A stretch of 64,000 nucleotides of DNA from Woeseia sp. (GCA_021773015.1 JAJFKW010000001.1:124001-188000), one strand, 5' to 3'. Shown: positions 44,948-54,250, numbered from the stretch's first letter. Notes: generated by a model not told the origin, from the sequence alone. Numbers and translations are program-made.

Positions 44948-46204
44948 ATGGAAGCATACTTCGTCGATTGGCTAAACTTGCTAGGCCGCTGGCTGCACTT
45001 TATTACCGGCATTGCGTGGATCGGCTCGTCATTTTACTTCGTTTGGCTAGATAATCATCTGCAGTCGCCGGTGGATTCATCCGACGTGCAGAAAGGAGTA
45101 GGGGGTGAGCTGTGGTCCGTCCATGGCGGCGGATTTTATCACGCGCAAAAATACAGCGTGTCGCCCGCAGAACTGCCAGAGACTTTGCACTGGTTTAAGT
45201 GGGAGGCATATACGACGTGGATGTCCGGCATGTTCTTGTTGGCATTGGTTTATTGGTACGGGGCCGAGATCTATTTGGTGGATAGTTCTGTCGCCAATCT
45301 ATCTTCGGGTATAGCCGTTGCCATTGGTTCAGCGTTTCTAGTCGGTGGTTGGTTAATTTACGATTTGCTATGCAGGTCACCGCTTGCGCGCAATGAAAAG
45401 GTTCTGGGCGGCATTCTGTTCTTATTGCTGACGCTCGCCGCTTGGACTTTGTGTCAGCTATTCAGCGGCCGGGGCGCATATATTCATTTCGGGGCAATGA
45501 TCGGTACCATAATGGTTGCCAACGTGTTTTTCGTTATTATTCCCGGGCAACGGCGAATGGTTGCGGCGACCGCGGCAGGCAATACGCCGATCCCGGCGGA
45601 CGGCATTAACGGAAAACAACGTTCGGTCCATAACACGTTTTTCACTTTGCCGGTTCTGTTTGTCATGATCAGCAATCACTATGCTATGACTTACGGTCAC
45701 CCGTTTAATTGGATCATCCTTATCGCAATCTGTGTAGCTGGTGCACTGATTAGGGTATATTTTGTTGCCCGTCATAAAGGCCGACAATCAATTTGGCCAA
45801 TAGTGGGGGCGCTCGTAATTCTGGCGTCTGTCGCCGCCATTATTGTGCCACGGCCAGCCGGTAGCACATTCGCGAATTCCGATCACAGCGGTGCCGGTGG
45901 AACTATAGTCGACAGCGCGACGCAACCGCAATCATTTGCGGATGTCGTGGTAATCATCAAGGAACGATGTGTTAATTGTCACGCATCACAACCGAGTTTC
46001 GCCGGTTTCCCGGCCGCGCCAGGCGGCGTTATGTTCGACACGCCCGAACAGATCGTAAAAGAGAGTTCACGAATTCATCAACAGGTCGTTGTTACGAAGA
46101 TAATGCCAATTGGTAATCTAACGAAAATGACTGACGCGGAAAGATTAATTGTGGATCTGTGGTATCGCGACGGTGCAAATATCGACTGGGTTGGCGAACA
46201 TTGA
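44948..46204 (+). CDS. puuD: PuuD-type membrane urate hydroxylase with cytochrome c domain
   Basis: A 418-residue protein. The first 300 residues hold about eight membrane helices of the urate oxidase N-terminal (DUF989) type, starting WLNLLGRWLHFITGIAWIGSSFYF and including SVHGGGFYHAQKY. The C-terminus is a cytochrome c domain with CVNCH at 341-345 and a possible Met386 ligand in KIMPIGN. It oxidises urate to 5-hydroxyisourate and passes electrons to the respiratory chain instead of making peroxide. It needs the Ccm system encoded elsewhere in this window. ATG 44948 is chosen, two bases after the xdhC stop. Confidence 0.92.
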   Translation: MEAYFVDWLNLLGRWLHFITGIAWIGSSFYFVWLDNHLQSPVDSSDVQKGVGGELWSVHGGGFYHAQKYSVSPAELPETLHWFKWEAYTTWMSGMFLLALVYWYGAEIYLVDSSVANLSSGIAVAIGSAFLVGGWLIYDLLCRSPLARNEKVLGGILFLLLTLAAWTLCQLFSGRGAYIHFGAMIGTIMVANVFFVIIPGQRRMVAATAAGNTPIPADGINGKQRSVHNTFFTLPVLFVMISNHYAMTYGHPFNWIILIAICVAGALIRVYFVARHKGRQSIWPIVGALVILASVAAIIVPRPAGSTFANSDHSGAGGTIVDSATQPQSFADVVVIIKERCVNCHASQPSFAGFPAAPGGVMFDTPEQIVKESSRIHQQVVVTKIMPIGNLTKMTDAERLIVDLWYRDGANIDWVGEH

Positions 46205-46214
46205 GTACGCGTAA

Positions 46215-47147
46215 ATGAGCACTGACTATCCCAGAGATATGCATGGTTATGGCGCGGACGTTCCGCATCCCCAATGGCCAAACGATGCCAAGATCGCCGT
46301 GCAATTTGTACTCAATTACGAAGAGGGCGGTGAGAATTGTGTATTGCACGGCGATGAAGCGTCGGAGGCATTTCTATCGGAGATAGTTGGTGCTCAGGCG
46401 ATTCCCAATCAACGCCACATGAATATGGAATCGATTTATGAATATGGTTCTCGAGCAGGGTTTTGGCGTCTACACAAATTGTTCACAGAAAGAGAAATAC
46501 CGCTTACGGTTTTTGCGGTTGCGATGGCAATCGAGAGAAACCCTTCGGTAGTAGAGGCTATGCTCAAATCCGATTGGGAAATTGCGAGTCATGGATATCG
46601 CTGGATTGACTATCAGCTTATCGGTGAAGCCGAAGAAAGAGCACATATGCAGCGGGCCATTGAGGTCCACAAACGAGTAACGGGGAAGATCCCAGAAGGT
46701 TGGTACCTTGGCCGCTGCAGCCCAAATAGTCACCGGTTAGCGGCAGAATTTGGCGATTTTATATACAACGCAGACTCGTATGCGGATGACTTACCCTACT
46801 GGGACCTCAGTCATGCCAGTCCACAGCTCATGGTTCCCTACACATTGGACGCAAATGATATGCGCTTTGCGACACCGCAAGGCTTCAATTGTGGCGAACA
46901 GTTTTTCAACTATCTCAAAGATAGTTTCGATTGCCTTTACCAAGAAGGCGAGACCGCTCCAAAAATGATGTCCATCGGCTTACACTGCCGACTGGCAGGT
47001 AGGCCGGGTCGTGCGCTGGCCGTGGCAAGATTCTTGGATTATTTGCAAAATTTTGAACGCGTCTGGATTGCCAGGCGACTCGACATCGCGAATCATTGGC
47101 GGGCCAATCACAAAGTGACTGAGGCGGCTCGGGAATTTTCTCGATGA
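46215..47147 (+). CDS. puuE: PuuE-type allantoinase (polysaccharide deacetylase fold)
   Basis: A 310-residue metal-independent allantoinase of the NodB-like family, which opens allantoin to allantoate. The conserved start YPRDMHGYGADVPHPQWPNDAKIAVQFVLNYEEGGENC and YEYGSRAGFWRLHKLF are diagnostic, with SHGYRWIDY and WYLGRCSPNS further on. The gene is 10 bp after puuD and overlaps uraD by four bases (ATGA). Confidence 0.95.
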   Translation: MSTDYPRDMHGYGADVPHPQWPNDAKIAVQFVLNYEEGGENCVLHGDEASEAFLSEIVGAQAIPNQRHMNMESIYEYGSRAGFWRLHKLFTEREIPLTVFAVAMAIERNPSVVEAMLKSDWEIASHGYRWIDYQLIGEAEERAHMQRAIEVHKRVTGKIPEGWYLGRCSPNSHRLAAEFGDFIYNADSYADDLPYWDLSHASPQLMVPYTLDANDMRFATPQGFNCGEQFFNYLKDSFDCLYQEGETAPKMMSIGLHCRLAGRPGRALAVARFLDYLQNFERVWIARRLDIANHWRANHKVTEAAREFSR

Positions 47148-47692
47148 GCGATTCTTCCAAGCAATTCTCCGTAGCGCCCATCGAGATGACACGAGACGAA
47201 TTCGTTCGCACGTTTGGTGGCGTGTATGAACACTCGCCTGAGGTTGCGAAAACTGCGTGGAAAAACGGGATTGATCAAAGTCACAGCTATGTAGACCAAT
47301 TATCTAATGAAATGGCAACGATCGTTGACGGTTTCAGCAGCGAGAAAAAGTTGTCGTTGATAAACATTCACCCGGATCTCGCGGGAAAAGCAGCGAAAGC
47401 CGGCGAGCTCACAGACGAGTCAAATGCGGAGCAGTCGAGCGCAGGAATAGATCAATGCACGGCCGACGAATTTTCGCAATTTCAGGAGTTGAATAAACAA
47501 TATAAAGACAAATTTGGATTTCGATTCATTATGGCGGTCAAGGGCAGTAACAGGCACCTTATTTTGGCCGCATACGAAGAACGACTAAAGAACAGCACGT
47601 CCGTAGAGCTCGTTCGTGCGCTAGAAGAAATTAATAAGATTGCCTATTTACGTTTACTTGACATCGCTGCACATCGTTGTAAATCGCGCTAA
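47144..47692 (+). CDS. uraD: OHCU decarboxylase
   Basis: A 182-residue helical protein that converts 2-oxo-4-hydroxy-4-carboxy-5-ureidoimidazoline to S-allantoin. Conserved features are FVRTFGGVYEHSPEVAKTAW near the start, INIHPDLAGKAAKAGELT with the catalytic His, EQSSAG, and KFGFRFIMAVKG. It overlaps puuE by four bases. Its partner, HIU hydrolase, is not in this operon, although the family enzyme is often fused or adjacent. Confidence 0.93.
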   Translation: MSDSSKQFSVAPIEMTRDEFVRTFGGVYEHSPEVAKTAWKNGIDQSHSYVDQLSNEMATIVDGFSSEKKLSLINIHPDLAGKAAKAGELTDESNAEQSSAGIDQCTADEFSQFQELNKQYKDKFGFRFIMAVKGSNRHLILAAYEERLKNSTSVELVRALEEINKIAYLRLLDIAAHRCKSR

Positions 47693-47728
47693 AGAGCCCA
47701 AGAAAATGTCTGCTGATACTGCCTAATT

Positions 47729-49051
47729 ATGAGTTCAAGTTCATTGAGACTTCATCGCAGTCGCCTTCTGCACTGTTTGCGGGATCCTGGTGAGTCACAA
47801 GATCATACGGCGTATCAGTATTATTCAGACGGCGCCTTGGTGGTTGGCGATGGAAAAATCATAGCGGCCGGTAACGCGAGCGATCTACTTGAACAATGGT
47901 CTGCTAAAGCCGAAATTGTAGATCACGATGGAAAGCTCATTATTCCAGGTTTGATCGATTGCCATGTCCATTATCCGCAAGTCGACGCGATTGCGTCGTA
48001 TGGAAACCAGCTGTTGGATTGGTTGGAGCGCTACACGTTTCCGGAAGAAAGCAAATTCTCGGATGTCGAAAAATGCCGGGCTACAGCCGAGTTCTTTGTC
48101 GACGAGCTACTTCGTAATGGCACGACGTCGGCGCTTGTTTTTGCATCCGTTCATCCACAATCTGTGAACAGTATATTTGAGACTGCGCAACGTCATAGCA
48201 TGCGTCTAGCGGCCGGTAAGGTTCTAATGGATCGAAACTGCCCGCCATCGCTTCAGGATACTGCGGAATCCGCTTATCGGGATAGCCGAGAGCTGCTAGA
48301 ACGATGGCACGGGCAAGATCGTTTGCATTACGCGATTACACCACGCTTCGCGCCCACTTGTAGTGATCAGCAATTATCGCTTGCGGGTCAGTTGGCAACA
48401 GAGTTTCCAGACGCACTTGTACATACGCATTTGGCTGAAAATGTTAGCGAAGTAGCCTGGGTTGCAGAATTGTTTCCAGCAGCTCGCAGCTATTTAGACG
48501 TGTATAAGCGATTCGAGTTACTGCGAGAGCGCTCAGTATTCGCACATTGTATTCACCTCGACGATATAGATCGCCAGAATCTCGCGTCCGCAGGCGGTGC
48601 CGTGGCATTTTGCCCGACTTCAAATCTATTTCTCGGTAGTGGTCTTTTCGATCTGCGCAAATATCGTGAAAATAACATTCGGATTGGCCTTGGGACGGAT
48701 GTTGGAGGCGGGACGAGTTTCAGTTTGTTTCGTACCATGAGTGAAGCCTATAAAGTCTTGCAAATGCAGCAACAATCGATGCCAGGCGTGCGCGGTCTTT
48801 ACCTAGCCACACTGGGCGCAGCGGAGTCGCTATATATCGATCAGTATGTGGGAAACTTCTTACCGGGAAAGGAAGCCGATTTCGTGGTGTTGGACCATCG
48901 CGCAACGCCGCTGCTCAAACGCCGCCTTGAAGTATGTAAAGGCATCGAAGAGGAATTGTTCGTACAGATGATGCTGTCCGACGATCGATCGGTATACGCA
49001 ACCTATGTGTTGGGCGAGTGTGCCTACGCGCGCGAGACTTTAGTCGGTTGA
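47729..49051 (+). CDS. guaD: Guanine deaminase
   Basis: A 440-residue amidohydrolase that deaminates guanine to xanthine. Zinc and catalytic residues are in PGLIDCHVHYPQ (HxH), VHTHLAEN, FAHCIHL and LGTDVGGGTSFS, and NGTTSALVFASVH is typical of GuaD. It supplies xanthine to XdhAB, so it extends the pathway upward to guanine. It is the last gene of the operon. Its last 12 bases overlap the end of the convergent sulfatase gene. Confidence 0.94.
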   Translation: MSSSSLRLHRSRLLHCLRDPGESQDHTAYQYYSDGALVVGDGKIIAAGNASDLLEQWSAKAEIVDHDGKLIIPGLIDCHVHYPQVDAIASYGNQLLDWLERYTFPEESKFSDVEKCRATAEFFVDELLRNGTTSALVFASVHPQSVNSIFETAQRHSMRLAAGKVLMDRNCPPSLQDTAESAYRDSRELLERWHGQDRLHYAITPRFAPTCSDQQLSLAGQLATEFPDALVHTHLAENVSEVAWVAELFPAARSYLDVYKRFELLRERSVFAHCIHLDDIDRQNLASAGGAVAFCPTSNLFLGSGLFDLRKYRENNIRIGLGTDVGGGTSFSLFRTMSEAYKVLQMQQQSMPGVRGLYLATLGAAESLYIDQYVGNFLPGKEADFVVLDHRATPLLKRRLEVCKGIEEELFVQMMLSDDRSVYATYVLGECAYARETLVG

Positions 49052-50443
49052 CTCACTAACAGGTCGCAACGGGTCACTTTGAATTGATGCGACTGAGCTA
49101 AATGCGAATCGTCGCAATTTGTCCGCTACCTCCGTTTCTCTGTCAACGATATTGAGCATTTCTAACGGGTCGATTGCCAGATTGAATAGCTCTTTTGCCT
49201 CAAGATTCCGATTCAATAGCATTTTCCAATCACCATCCCGAACTGCGTACGTCAGATCTGAAACGGAATCCAATGCCCAAAAGAGCCGTCGGTGAGCGAG
49301 TTTTTCGCCTCGGAGCGCAGGTAGAACGTCGATACCATCAATCGCCCGGTCGCTCGGTACGCTCGCACCGCCGAGTTTCGCCAATGTCACAAAAAAATCT
49401 GTGCCAACGATTGTCTCTGCTGATTGCGTCCCGCTGGCGATTTGCCCGGGCCAACTGACGATTGCGGGTACACGGATCCCACCTTCATGCAGTAGCCTTT
49501 TACGGCCTCGAAAACCACCGGTGCTGCCGTAAGCGTTGACCTCGTACCAAGTGAGCCAATCGGACGTAACCGGCCCGTTGTCGCTTGCGAATACAATGAC
49601 CGTTGATTCCGACGCATTGTTTTCGTTCAGCCAATCCAATACCCGGCCGATCTGGGAGTCCATATACGAAATATTTGCATAGTACTCACCAGGGCCACGC
49701 GCAATGAGTTTCTCCACGGGTGGAGCTGCAAGGCCGTTCGGAATCGGAATGATTTCGCCGTTAGTAAAATCGCGATACATTTCGTTGAATTCCGGCGGGT
49801 TCTCGATTGTCGTATGTGGCTCAGCCATACTGAGCATGAGAAAAAATGGCTCGTCCGTTTGCGCTTTATTCAGCCACTCAATGGCTTCATCAGCATACAA
49901 ATCTGCGGTATATCCCTTCTGCATCCCCAACGCCTGTTTATTTCGATAAATATTAGTGGGGTTCTTGTTGGTGGGTATTTGAAAGGCATTGTGGCCGTAG
50001 AAGTAATCAAAGCCTTGATCGGTAGGTTGTGGTTCGGTCGAACTAGCCAAATCAGAATTAAGATGCCATTTTCCGATCAATGCAGTTTGGTAACCTACAT
50101 CGTTCAACACTTCCGCGAGCGTAACTTCATCGTCGTGCAGAAAGACACCACTGCCTTCTGGTATCCAGCTTTCTATGCCCGTTCTATACGGATGCCTGCC
50201 AGTCAGTATCCCGGCGCGTGACGGCGAGCAGAGCGCCGACGGCGCATAATAACTTGTCAATTGCATGCCAGAATTAGCTAGTTCATCTAAGTTCGGCGTC
50301 TCGATAACTGGGTGGCCGTAGCTTGCCAAATCGCCATACCCAAGATCATCAACGTAAATGAGCAAAATATTGGGTCGCTCTTTCGCCTGCACTACTTGTA
50401 GTGCGCAAACAAGCAAAAATAGCGACAGAGTTAGATGTCTCAT
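49040..50443 (-). CDS. Exported sulfatase (arylsulfatase family)
   Basis: A 467-residue type I sulfatase with a signal peptide (cleavage near VVQA-KE). The formylglycine motif is CSPSR at 72-76, and metal-binding Asp residues are in LIYVDDLGYGD (31-38) with a later VFASDNGP. ATG 50443 is chosen because it gives a clean signal; a longer frame to 50497 adds residues that do not fit. It needs a formylglycine-generating enzyme, which is not in the window. The substrate (algal polysaccharide or another sulfate ester) is unknown. Confidence 0.88.
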   Translation of the reverse strand: MRHLTLSLFLLVCALQVVQAKERPNILLIYVDDLGYGDLASYGHPVIETPNLDELANSGMQLTSYYAPSALCSPSRAGILTGRHPYRTGIESWIPEGSGVFLHDDEVTLAEVLNDVGYQTALIGKWHLNSDLASSTEPQPTDQGFDYFYGHNAFQIPTNKNPTNIYRNKQALGMQKGYTADLYADEAIEWLNKAQTDEPFFLMLSMAEPHTTIENPPEFNEMYRDFTNGEIIPIPNGLAAPPVEKLIARGPGEYYANISYMDSQIGRVLDWLNENNASESTVIVFASDNGPVTSDWLTWYEVNAYGSTGGFRGRKRLLHEGGIRVPAIVSWPGQIASGTQSAETIVGTDFFVTLAKLGGASVPSDRAIDGIDVLPALRGEKLAHRRLFWALDSVSDLTYAVRDGDWKMLLNRNLEAKELFNLAIDPLEMLNIVDRETEVADKLRRFAFSSVASIQSDPLRPVSESTD

Positions 50444-50516
50444 GCATACATTCCACAAACCGAAACGACCGTCGATACTAACAACTTTGATGCTCACGCA
50501 CAGCGTTGATCAAACG

Positions 50517-51755
50517 CTAAGGCTGCTCGGTGACGTCAGCGAGGCGGCGAATATCTGGAATGGCAAGTGCAAGCCCACTGATCAGAATGCAAACGCCGCC
50601 GCCCAACAAATACCAGAATCGAACCCCTAACAACTCTGCTACGGGCGCCGCCAGCAGCAGACCCACCGGCGTCATGGCGCCTGCTAGGCTTGCCATAAGT
50701 GAGAAGACTCGCCCCTGCATATTGGCGGGAACCTTGAGCTGCATTACGGTCGTGATCGCGCCGTTTATCATTGCTGCCGATACGCCTACAAACAGCATCG
50801 CCGCCATTGCAGCTAGCATATTTCCCGCAGGTACAAGTCCAAACGTCATCGTGGCAAATCCCAACATCGCAAAGCCCACCAGTGCAGTTGTAACGTGATT
50901 AGCAAAACCGCCCCAAACGGCAAGCATTATTCCTCCGGTTAGTCCGCCGGCGCCGAATACCATTTCTAACCAACTCAATTGGTAAGCTCCAGCTTGTAAT
51001 TCTTGGAGCACAAACAAAGGCAATAACGCAAAACCAGGAACAATAGATAGATTGACAAGAACCGCGCCGGAAACCAGATAAACCTGTGATTTATCCGTTA
51101 CAAGGTAGCTAACGCCATCTTTGATATCCGCGAGCAGTGCAGGTTTAGCTACTTCGTCGGTTGCAATAGCGGGTTGCGGTATATGAATGAATAGCAATGG
51201 CACAATGGCCGCAACGGCGGTGGCGACGTCAACTAACATGACAGCGGGCATACTCAAAACGCTAACCATCAGGGCGCCGAGCGGGGCCGCAATCAATGGC
51301 GCGCCACTTTGCAGCGACTGATTAAGGCCTTGTATACGTATGTAGTGTTCCTTGGGAATCATCAACGTCGTAGAAGCCAACATTGCGGGCGCATGGAAAG
51401 CACCGCCTAATGACCGAACGCCGAGGATAATCATCACATGCGTGATGTTTGCTGCGTTATTCGCAAACATCCAGGCTAACCACAATGACGCAAGTGCGAT
51501 TGCTGCGTCGGCACCCAGCATAATAATTTTTCGATTCCAGCGGTCAACCATCGCACCGACGATGGGTCCCAACAATACCTGCGGGAGCAGACCGACCATC
51601 GCCGCAATAGCTAACAAACTTGCCGATTGGGTGGTTGCGGTAATCCACCATATCAACGCGAATTGCACAGCGAAGCTGCCAAGGAGAGAGATTGATTGTG
51701 CTGACCAGAGCCACCAAAAACCGCGTGCGATTGATTCGGGTGCGGGGTTCTTCAT
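50517..51755 (-). CDS. MFS exporter (EntS-like)
   Basis: A 412-residue MFS protein with about 12 membrane helices and the EntS/TetA(P)-like layout: FWWLWSAQSISLLGSFAVQFALIWW at the start, LLGPIVGAMVDRWNRK (motif A-like loop) and a second-half LSWLEMVFGAGGLTGG. It would export a small hydrophobic compound or siderophore. ATG 51755 is preferred over the TTG at 51794, which lies in the operator. It is divergent from an ArsR-type regulator with a shared operator, so this looks like a regulator-transporter pair. Confidence 0.87.
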   Translation of the reverse strand: MKNPAPESIARGFWWLWSAQSISLLGSFAVQFALIWWITATTQSASLLAIAAMVGLLPQVLLGPIVGAMVDRWNRKIIMLGADAAIALASLWLAWMFANNAANITHVMIILGVRSLGGAFHAPAMLASTTLMIPKEHYIRIQGLNQSLQSGAPLIAAPLGALMVSVLSMPAVMLVDVATAVAAIVPLLFIHIPQPAIATDEVAKPALLADIKDGVSYLVTDKSQVYLVSGAVLVNLSIVPGFALLPLFVLQELQAGAYQLSWLEMVFGAGGLTGGIMLAVWGGFANHVTTALVGFAMLGFATMTFGLVPAGNMLAAMAAMLFVGVSAAMINGAITTVMQLKVPANMQGRVFSLMASLAGAMTPVGLLLAAPVAELLGVRFWYLLGGGVCILISGLALAIPDIRRLADVTEQP

Positions 51756-51785
51756 TGATAATCCACTGCTGTTCGAATAAAGTCG

Positions 51786-51809
51786 ATTATTCAATAAAAA
51801 GTGAATAAT
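51786..51809. promoter_or_regulatory. Dyad between MFS exporter and ArsR-type regulator
   Basis: ATTATTCA-N8-TGAATAAT forms a perfect 24-bp dyad, 31 bp before the MFS start and 54 bp before the regulator start. It is in the right place to control both genes and resembles the AT-rich operators of ArsR-type repressors. Confidence 0.75.
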
Positions 51810-51863
51810 GGCAATAAGTCAAACATGTGTTAGGATTCGTGGCGCGCTAAGCCACTGACAAAT

Positions 51864-52472
51864 ATGACAAAAAAGAATCCAAAATCACCGGTCGAAACCT
51901 ATGTCATCAACGAAATGGCGCAGGTTAAGGCGCTTTCGCACCCTTTGCGCATGAAAATCTTGGAAACCTTGTGTGCCGGCGAACCGATGACCACAAAACA
52001 AGTTGCGCAGGTCCTCGGAGAAAAGCCCACTAAGCTTTATCACCACGTTGGTAGATTGCAGAAAGTGGGTCTTATCGAATTGCATAGCACCCGGCCAAAT
52101 CGCGGTACGGTAGAGAAATACTATCAAGCGATCGCCAAAACATTTAGAGCCGATTCGAGCCTCTTCAGCGATGAAGAAAATTTGCAGACCGCTGGCGCAT
52201 TGGCGCCAATGATTAATACAATTTTTGAAAACACGGTCACCGAACTCAACAAACTCGCTGCAATATCTGAGTCGCCCGATGGGCTTGGGGAAGAGGGCGT
52301 GCTGAGCTACGTGGAATTGCATCTCAGCCAATCGCAAATTGATTCCGTACATTCGGACATCAAAGGCTTACTGGAAAAAATCACTCAAATGGACGATGGC
52401 GACGCGGACGAAGATGCATTGCGAAAATACCGGCTCACGCTTGCTTACTATCCTCTCGATCGATTTCCCTAG
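51864..52472 (+). CDS. ArsR-like winged-helix transcriptional regulator
   Basis: A 202-residue protein whose N-terminal winged helix (about 15-75) has VKALSHPLRMKILETL, MTTKQVAQVLGEKPTKLYHHVGRLQKVGLIEL and a basic wing (STRPNRGTVEKYYQAI). The C-terminal half is helical and acidic, without cysteine clusters, so it is not a metal sensor and probably binds an organic ligand or dimerises. It is divergent from the MFS exporter with a shared dyad, which suggests repression of that exporter. Confidence 0.87.
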   Translation: MTKKNPKSPVETYVINEMAQVKALSHPLRMKILETLCAGEPMTTKQVAQVLGEKPTKLYHHVGRLQKVGLIELHSTRPNRGTVEKYYQAIAKTFRADSSLFSDEENLQTAGALAPMINTIFENTVTELNKLAAISESPDGLGEEGVLSYVELHLSQSQIDSVHSDIKGLLEKITQMDDGDADEDALRKYRLTLAYYPLDRFP

Positions 52473-52582
52473 CTCACTTTCCCAGTTTCACGTCCTCTAG
52501 TGCACGTTGCCTAGTTCATACTCTCCAGTTTGATCTACCTAGGTGCCTTGAAAATACTGCCGAGACGCTGCAACATCGGACT

Positions 52583-53707
52583 CTATTCTTCGGCTAGCCG
52601 ATAGCGGGAAAAAAATTGCCAAACCAATTCCATTCCAAGATCAGTGTATTCCCCTGTCGTAGGCCCGCAATGCGGAAACGCCGGCATCGATTCGTATTGT
52701 TCTTCAGTAACGCAGGTTGCCGCGGCATCCGCTATGCGCTGGCTTGGCCATTGATGCGTCCCGGTAGGGTCCATACAACTCACGACTTCGTGTCCCTCTA
52801 GGCTGCAATCGGTATATGCGGTACAGACAAGTCCTGCTGCCGCGGATTCTTGGTTGTGCCATGGTTTGCGCGTCATGTTACAAGCCATTGACGCAGCCCA
52901 GTTTTTCGCCATGTCTTCTGCGCTTGTATAGAAATATCCGTCGCCGCCGGCTCGGCCATCGAATCTGACGGTGTTGTCCTTGGCGCCAAATAAATGAATC
53001 ATTGGCATGGCGTCAACGGATGTACAGTCGTAGCCTGGAGCAAGTTGAGAAATAATCGGCGCGACTGCCGCGAATCTATTTTCGAGCTGGCAGGCAAGTT
53101 GTTGCGCCATCATTCCGCCATTACTGACGCCCAGCAAATAATTGCGCGATCTATCAGTATTGAATTCGTCTTGAACGGCATCAAGTATTTTTTCTAATAG
53201 CCCGACATCGTCATAACAAGATGTCCAAGCGCACTGATTGCAAGATCCACATTCCGGAGGGCAGGGATATTCGTACGCGCTTTCCGTGCAATGCGGGCCG
53301 ACCGCCGATGGTGGTTGATTGCCTGCTAAATCATTCCAAGAGGTTATCCGCATACCTATGAACGATCCCGTAGCGGCGACAAAATGACTTCCTTGCGGAT
53401 AGACCAAAATGTAACCACGTTTGTTTGCATGTCGATTGAGGCCGTGATATTCGCGAAACCCTGTTGCCGTACTTGTATAACCATGGATCGCCATGACCAG
53501 AGCTGATTGTTCGACGGATTCTTGTACGGACTCGGGGAGGTGCACAAGGTATTCTCGCTCTACACCATCGTGTATGAGCGTACGCTGTAGCATTTTGTCG
53601 CTGAAATTTGCAACTGGTGCTGCAGTGCCGTAATCGATCGATTCACAAGCAGCTAAAAACGGCAATAGCAGGAAAATTGCTATGAGCGAGACGCCGCATG
53701 GCCGCAC
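52583..53707 (-). CDS. PHB-depolymerase/feruloyl-esterase-like lipoprotein, cysteine-rich
   Basis: A 374-residue alpha/beta-hydrolase with a lipoprotein signal (FLAAC, Cys21). The nucleophile is Ser195 in GVSNGG, with an Asp candidate in GAKDNTVRFDG and the His in GTHQWP. This is the LpqC/PHB-depolymerase type. A cysteine-rich insert lies at 140-164 (CTES...CPPECGSCNQCAWTSC), giving about seven Cys in 25 residues, probably disulfides. GTG 53707 is chosen over a longer frame because it gives the lipobox signal. It is likely an esterase on the cell surface. Confidence 0.78.
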   Translation of the reverse strand: MRPCGVSLIAIFLLLPFLAACESIDYGTAAPVANFSDKMLQRTLIHDGVEREYLVHLPESVQESVEQSALVMAIHGYTSTATGFREYHGLNRHANKRGYILVYPQGSHFVAATGSFIGMRITSWNDLAGNQPPSAVGPHCTESAYEYPCPPECGSCNQCAWTSCYDDVGLLEKILDAVQDEFNTDRSRNYLLGVSNGGMMAQQLACQLENRFAAVAPIISQLAPGYDCTSVDAMPMIHLFGAKDNTVRFDGRAGGDGYFYTSAEDMAKNWAASMACNMTRKPWHNQESAAAGLVCTAYTDCSLEGHEVVSCMDPTGTHQWPSQRIADAAATCVTEEQYESMPAFPHCGPTTGEYTDLGMELVWQFFSRYRLAEE

Positions 53708-53817
53708 CGCAACGCGGGCAACGCCATTATCCAACCGAGGCGGTCGATTGGCAGCGACGGCTATGCCGAAGCTTGTCAATATTTGATCCATACGGGTATC
53801 TCGTAGATGATTGTGTA

Positions 53818-54249
53818 ATGAATTCTCAGGATGCCGGTACCGACTTATTAGAGCAACTTCGTCATTTAGGGCTGCCGCAATCAGACTTCGCAATTTTTGG
53901 CAGCGGGCCACTATTTGTTCGCGGAATCATACCTGAAATCAATGATTTAGACGTATTATGCCGCGGCGAAGCGTGGCTGATTTCACGCTCGGTAGGCACG
54001 CATGAATACTTGGCGAAATACGAAACGGAAATAGTCTCACTTCACGGCGGGATGATTACGATCGGGCGTAAATGGGGCATCGGCAATTTCGATACAAACG
54101 AGCTCATTGATACAGCCGAGATCATCGATGACTTACCCTTCGTCCGATTGCAACACGTTGTAAACTACAAGAATATTCGCGGGAGCGAAAAAGACCTAAA
54201 TCATCTGGCATTATTGGAAGAGTCCGCGTCGCTAATCAAGGCTATATGA
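53818..54249 (+). CDS. Nucleotidyltransferase-fold protein (hypothetical)
   Basis: A 143-residue protein. FAIFGSGPLFVRGIIPEINDLDVLCRG shows the GS(x)nDxD pattern of the polymerase-beta-like nucleotidyltransferase superfamily, with Gly-Ser and Asp-Leu-Asp residues. It may thus be a minimal NTase; a C-terminal RGSEKDLNHLALLEE helix follows. ATG 53818 (GTG 53815 possible) is chosen as a longer frame runs into the divergent hydrolase. It ends 1 bp before the nuclease gene and so is probably co-transcribed with it. Confidence 0.6.
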   Translation: MNSQDAGTDLLEQLRHLGLPQSDFAIFGSGPLFVRGIIPEINDLDVLCRGEAWLISRSVGTHEYLAKYETEIVSLHGGMITIGRKWGIGNFDTNELIDTAEIIDDLPFVRLQHVVNYKNIRGSEKDLNHLALLEESASLIKAI

Positions 54250-54250
54250 A

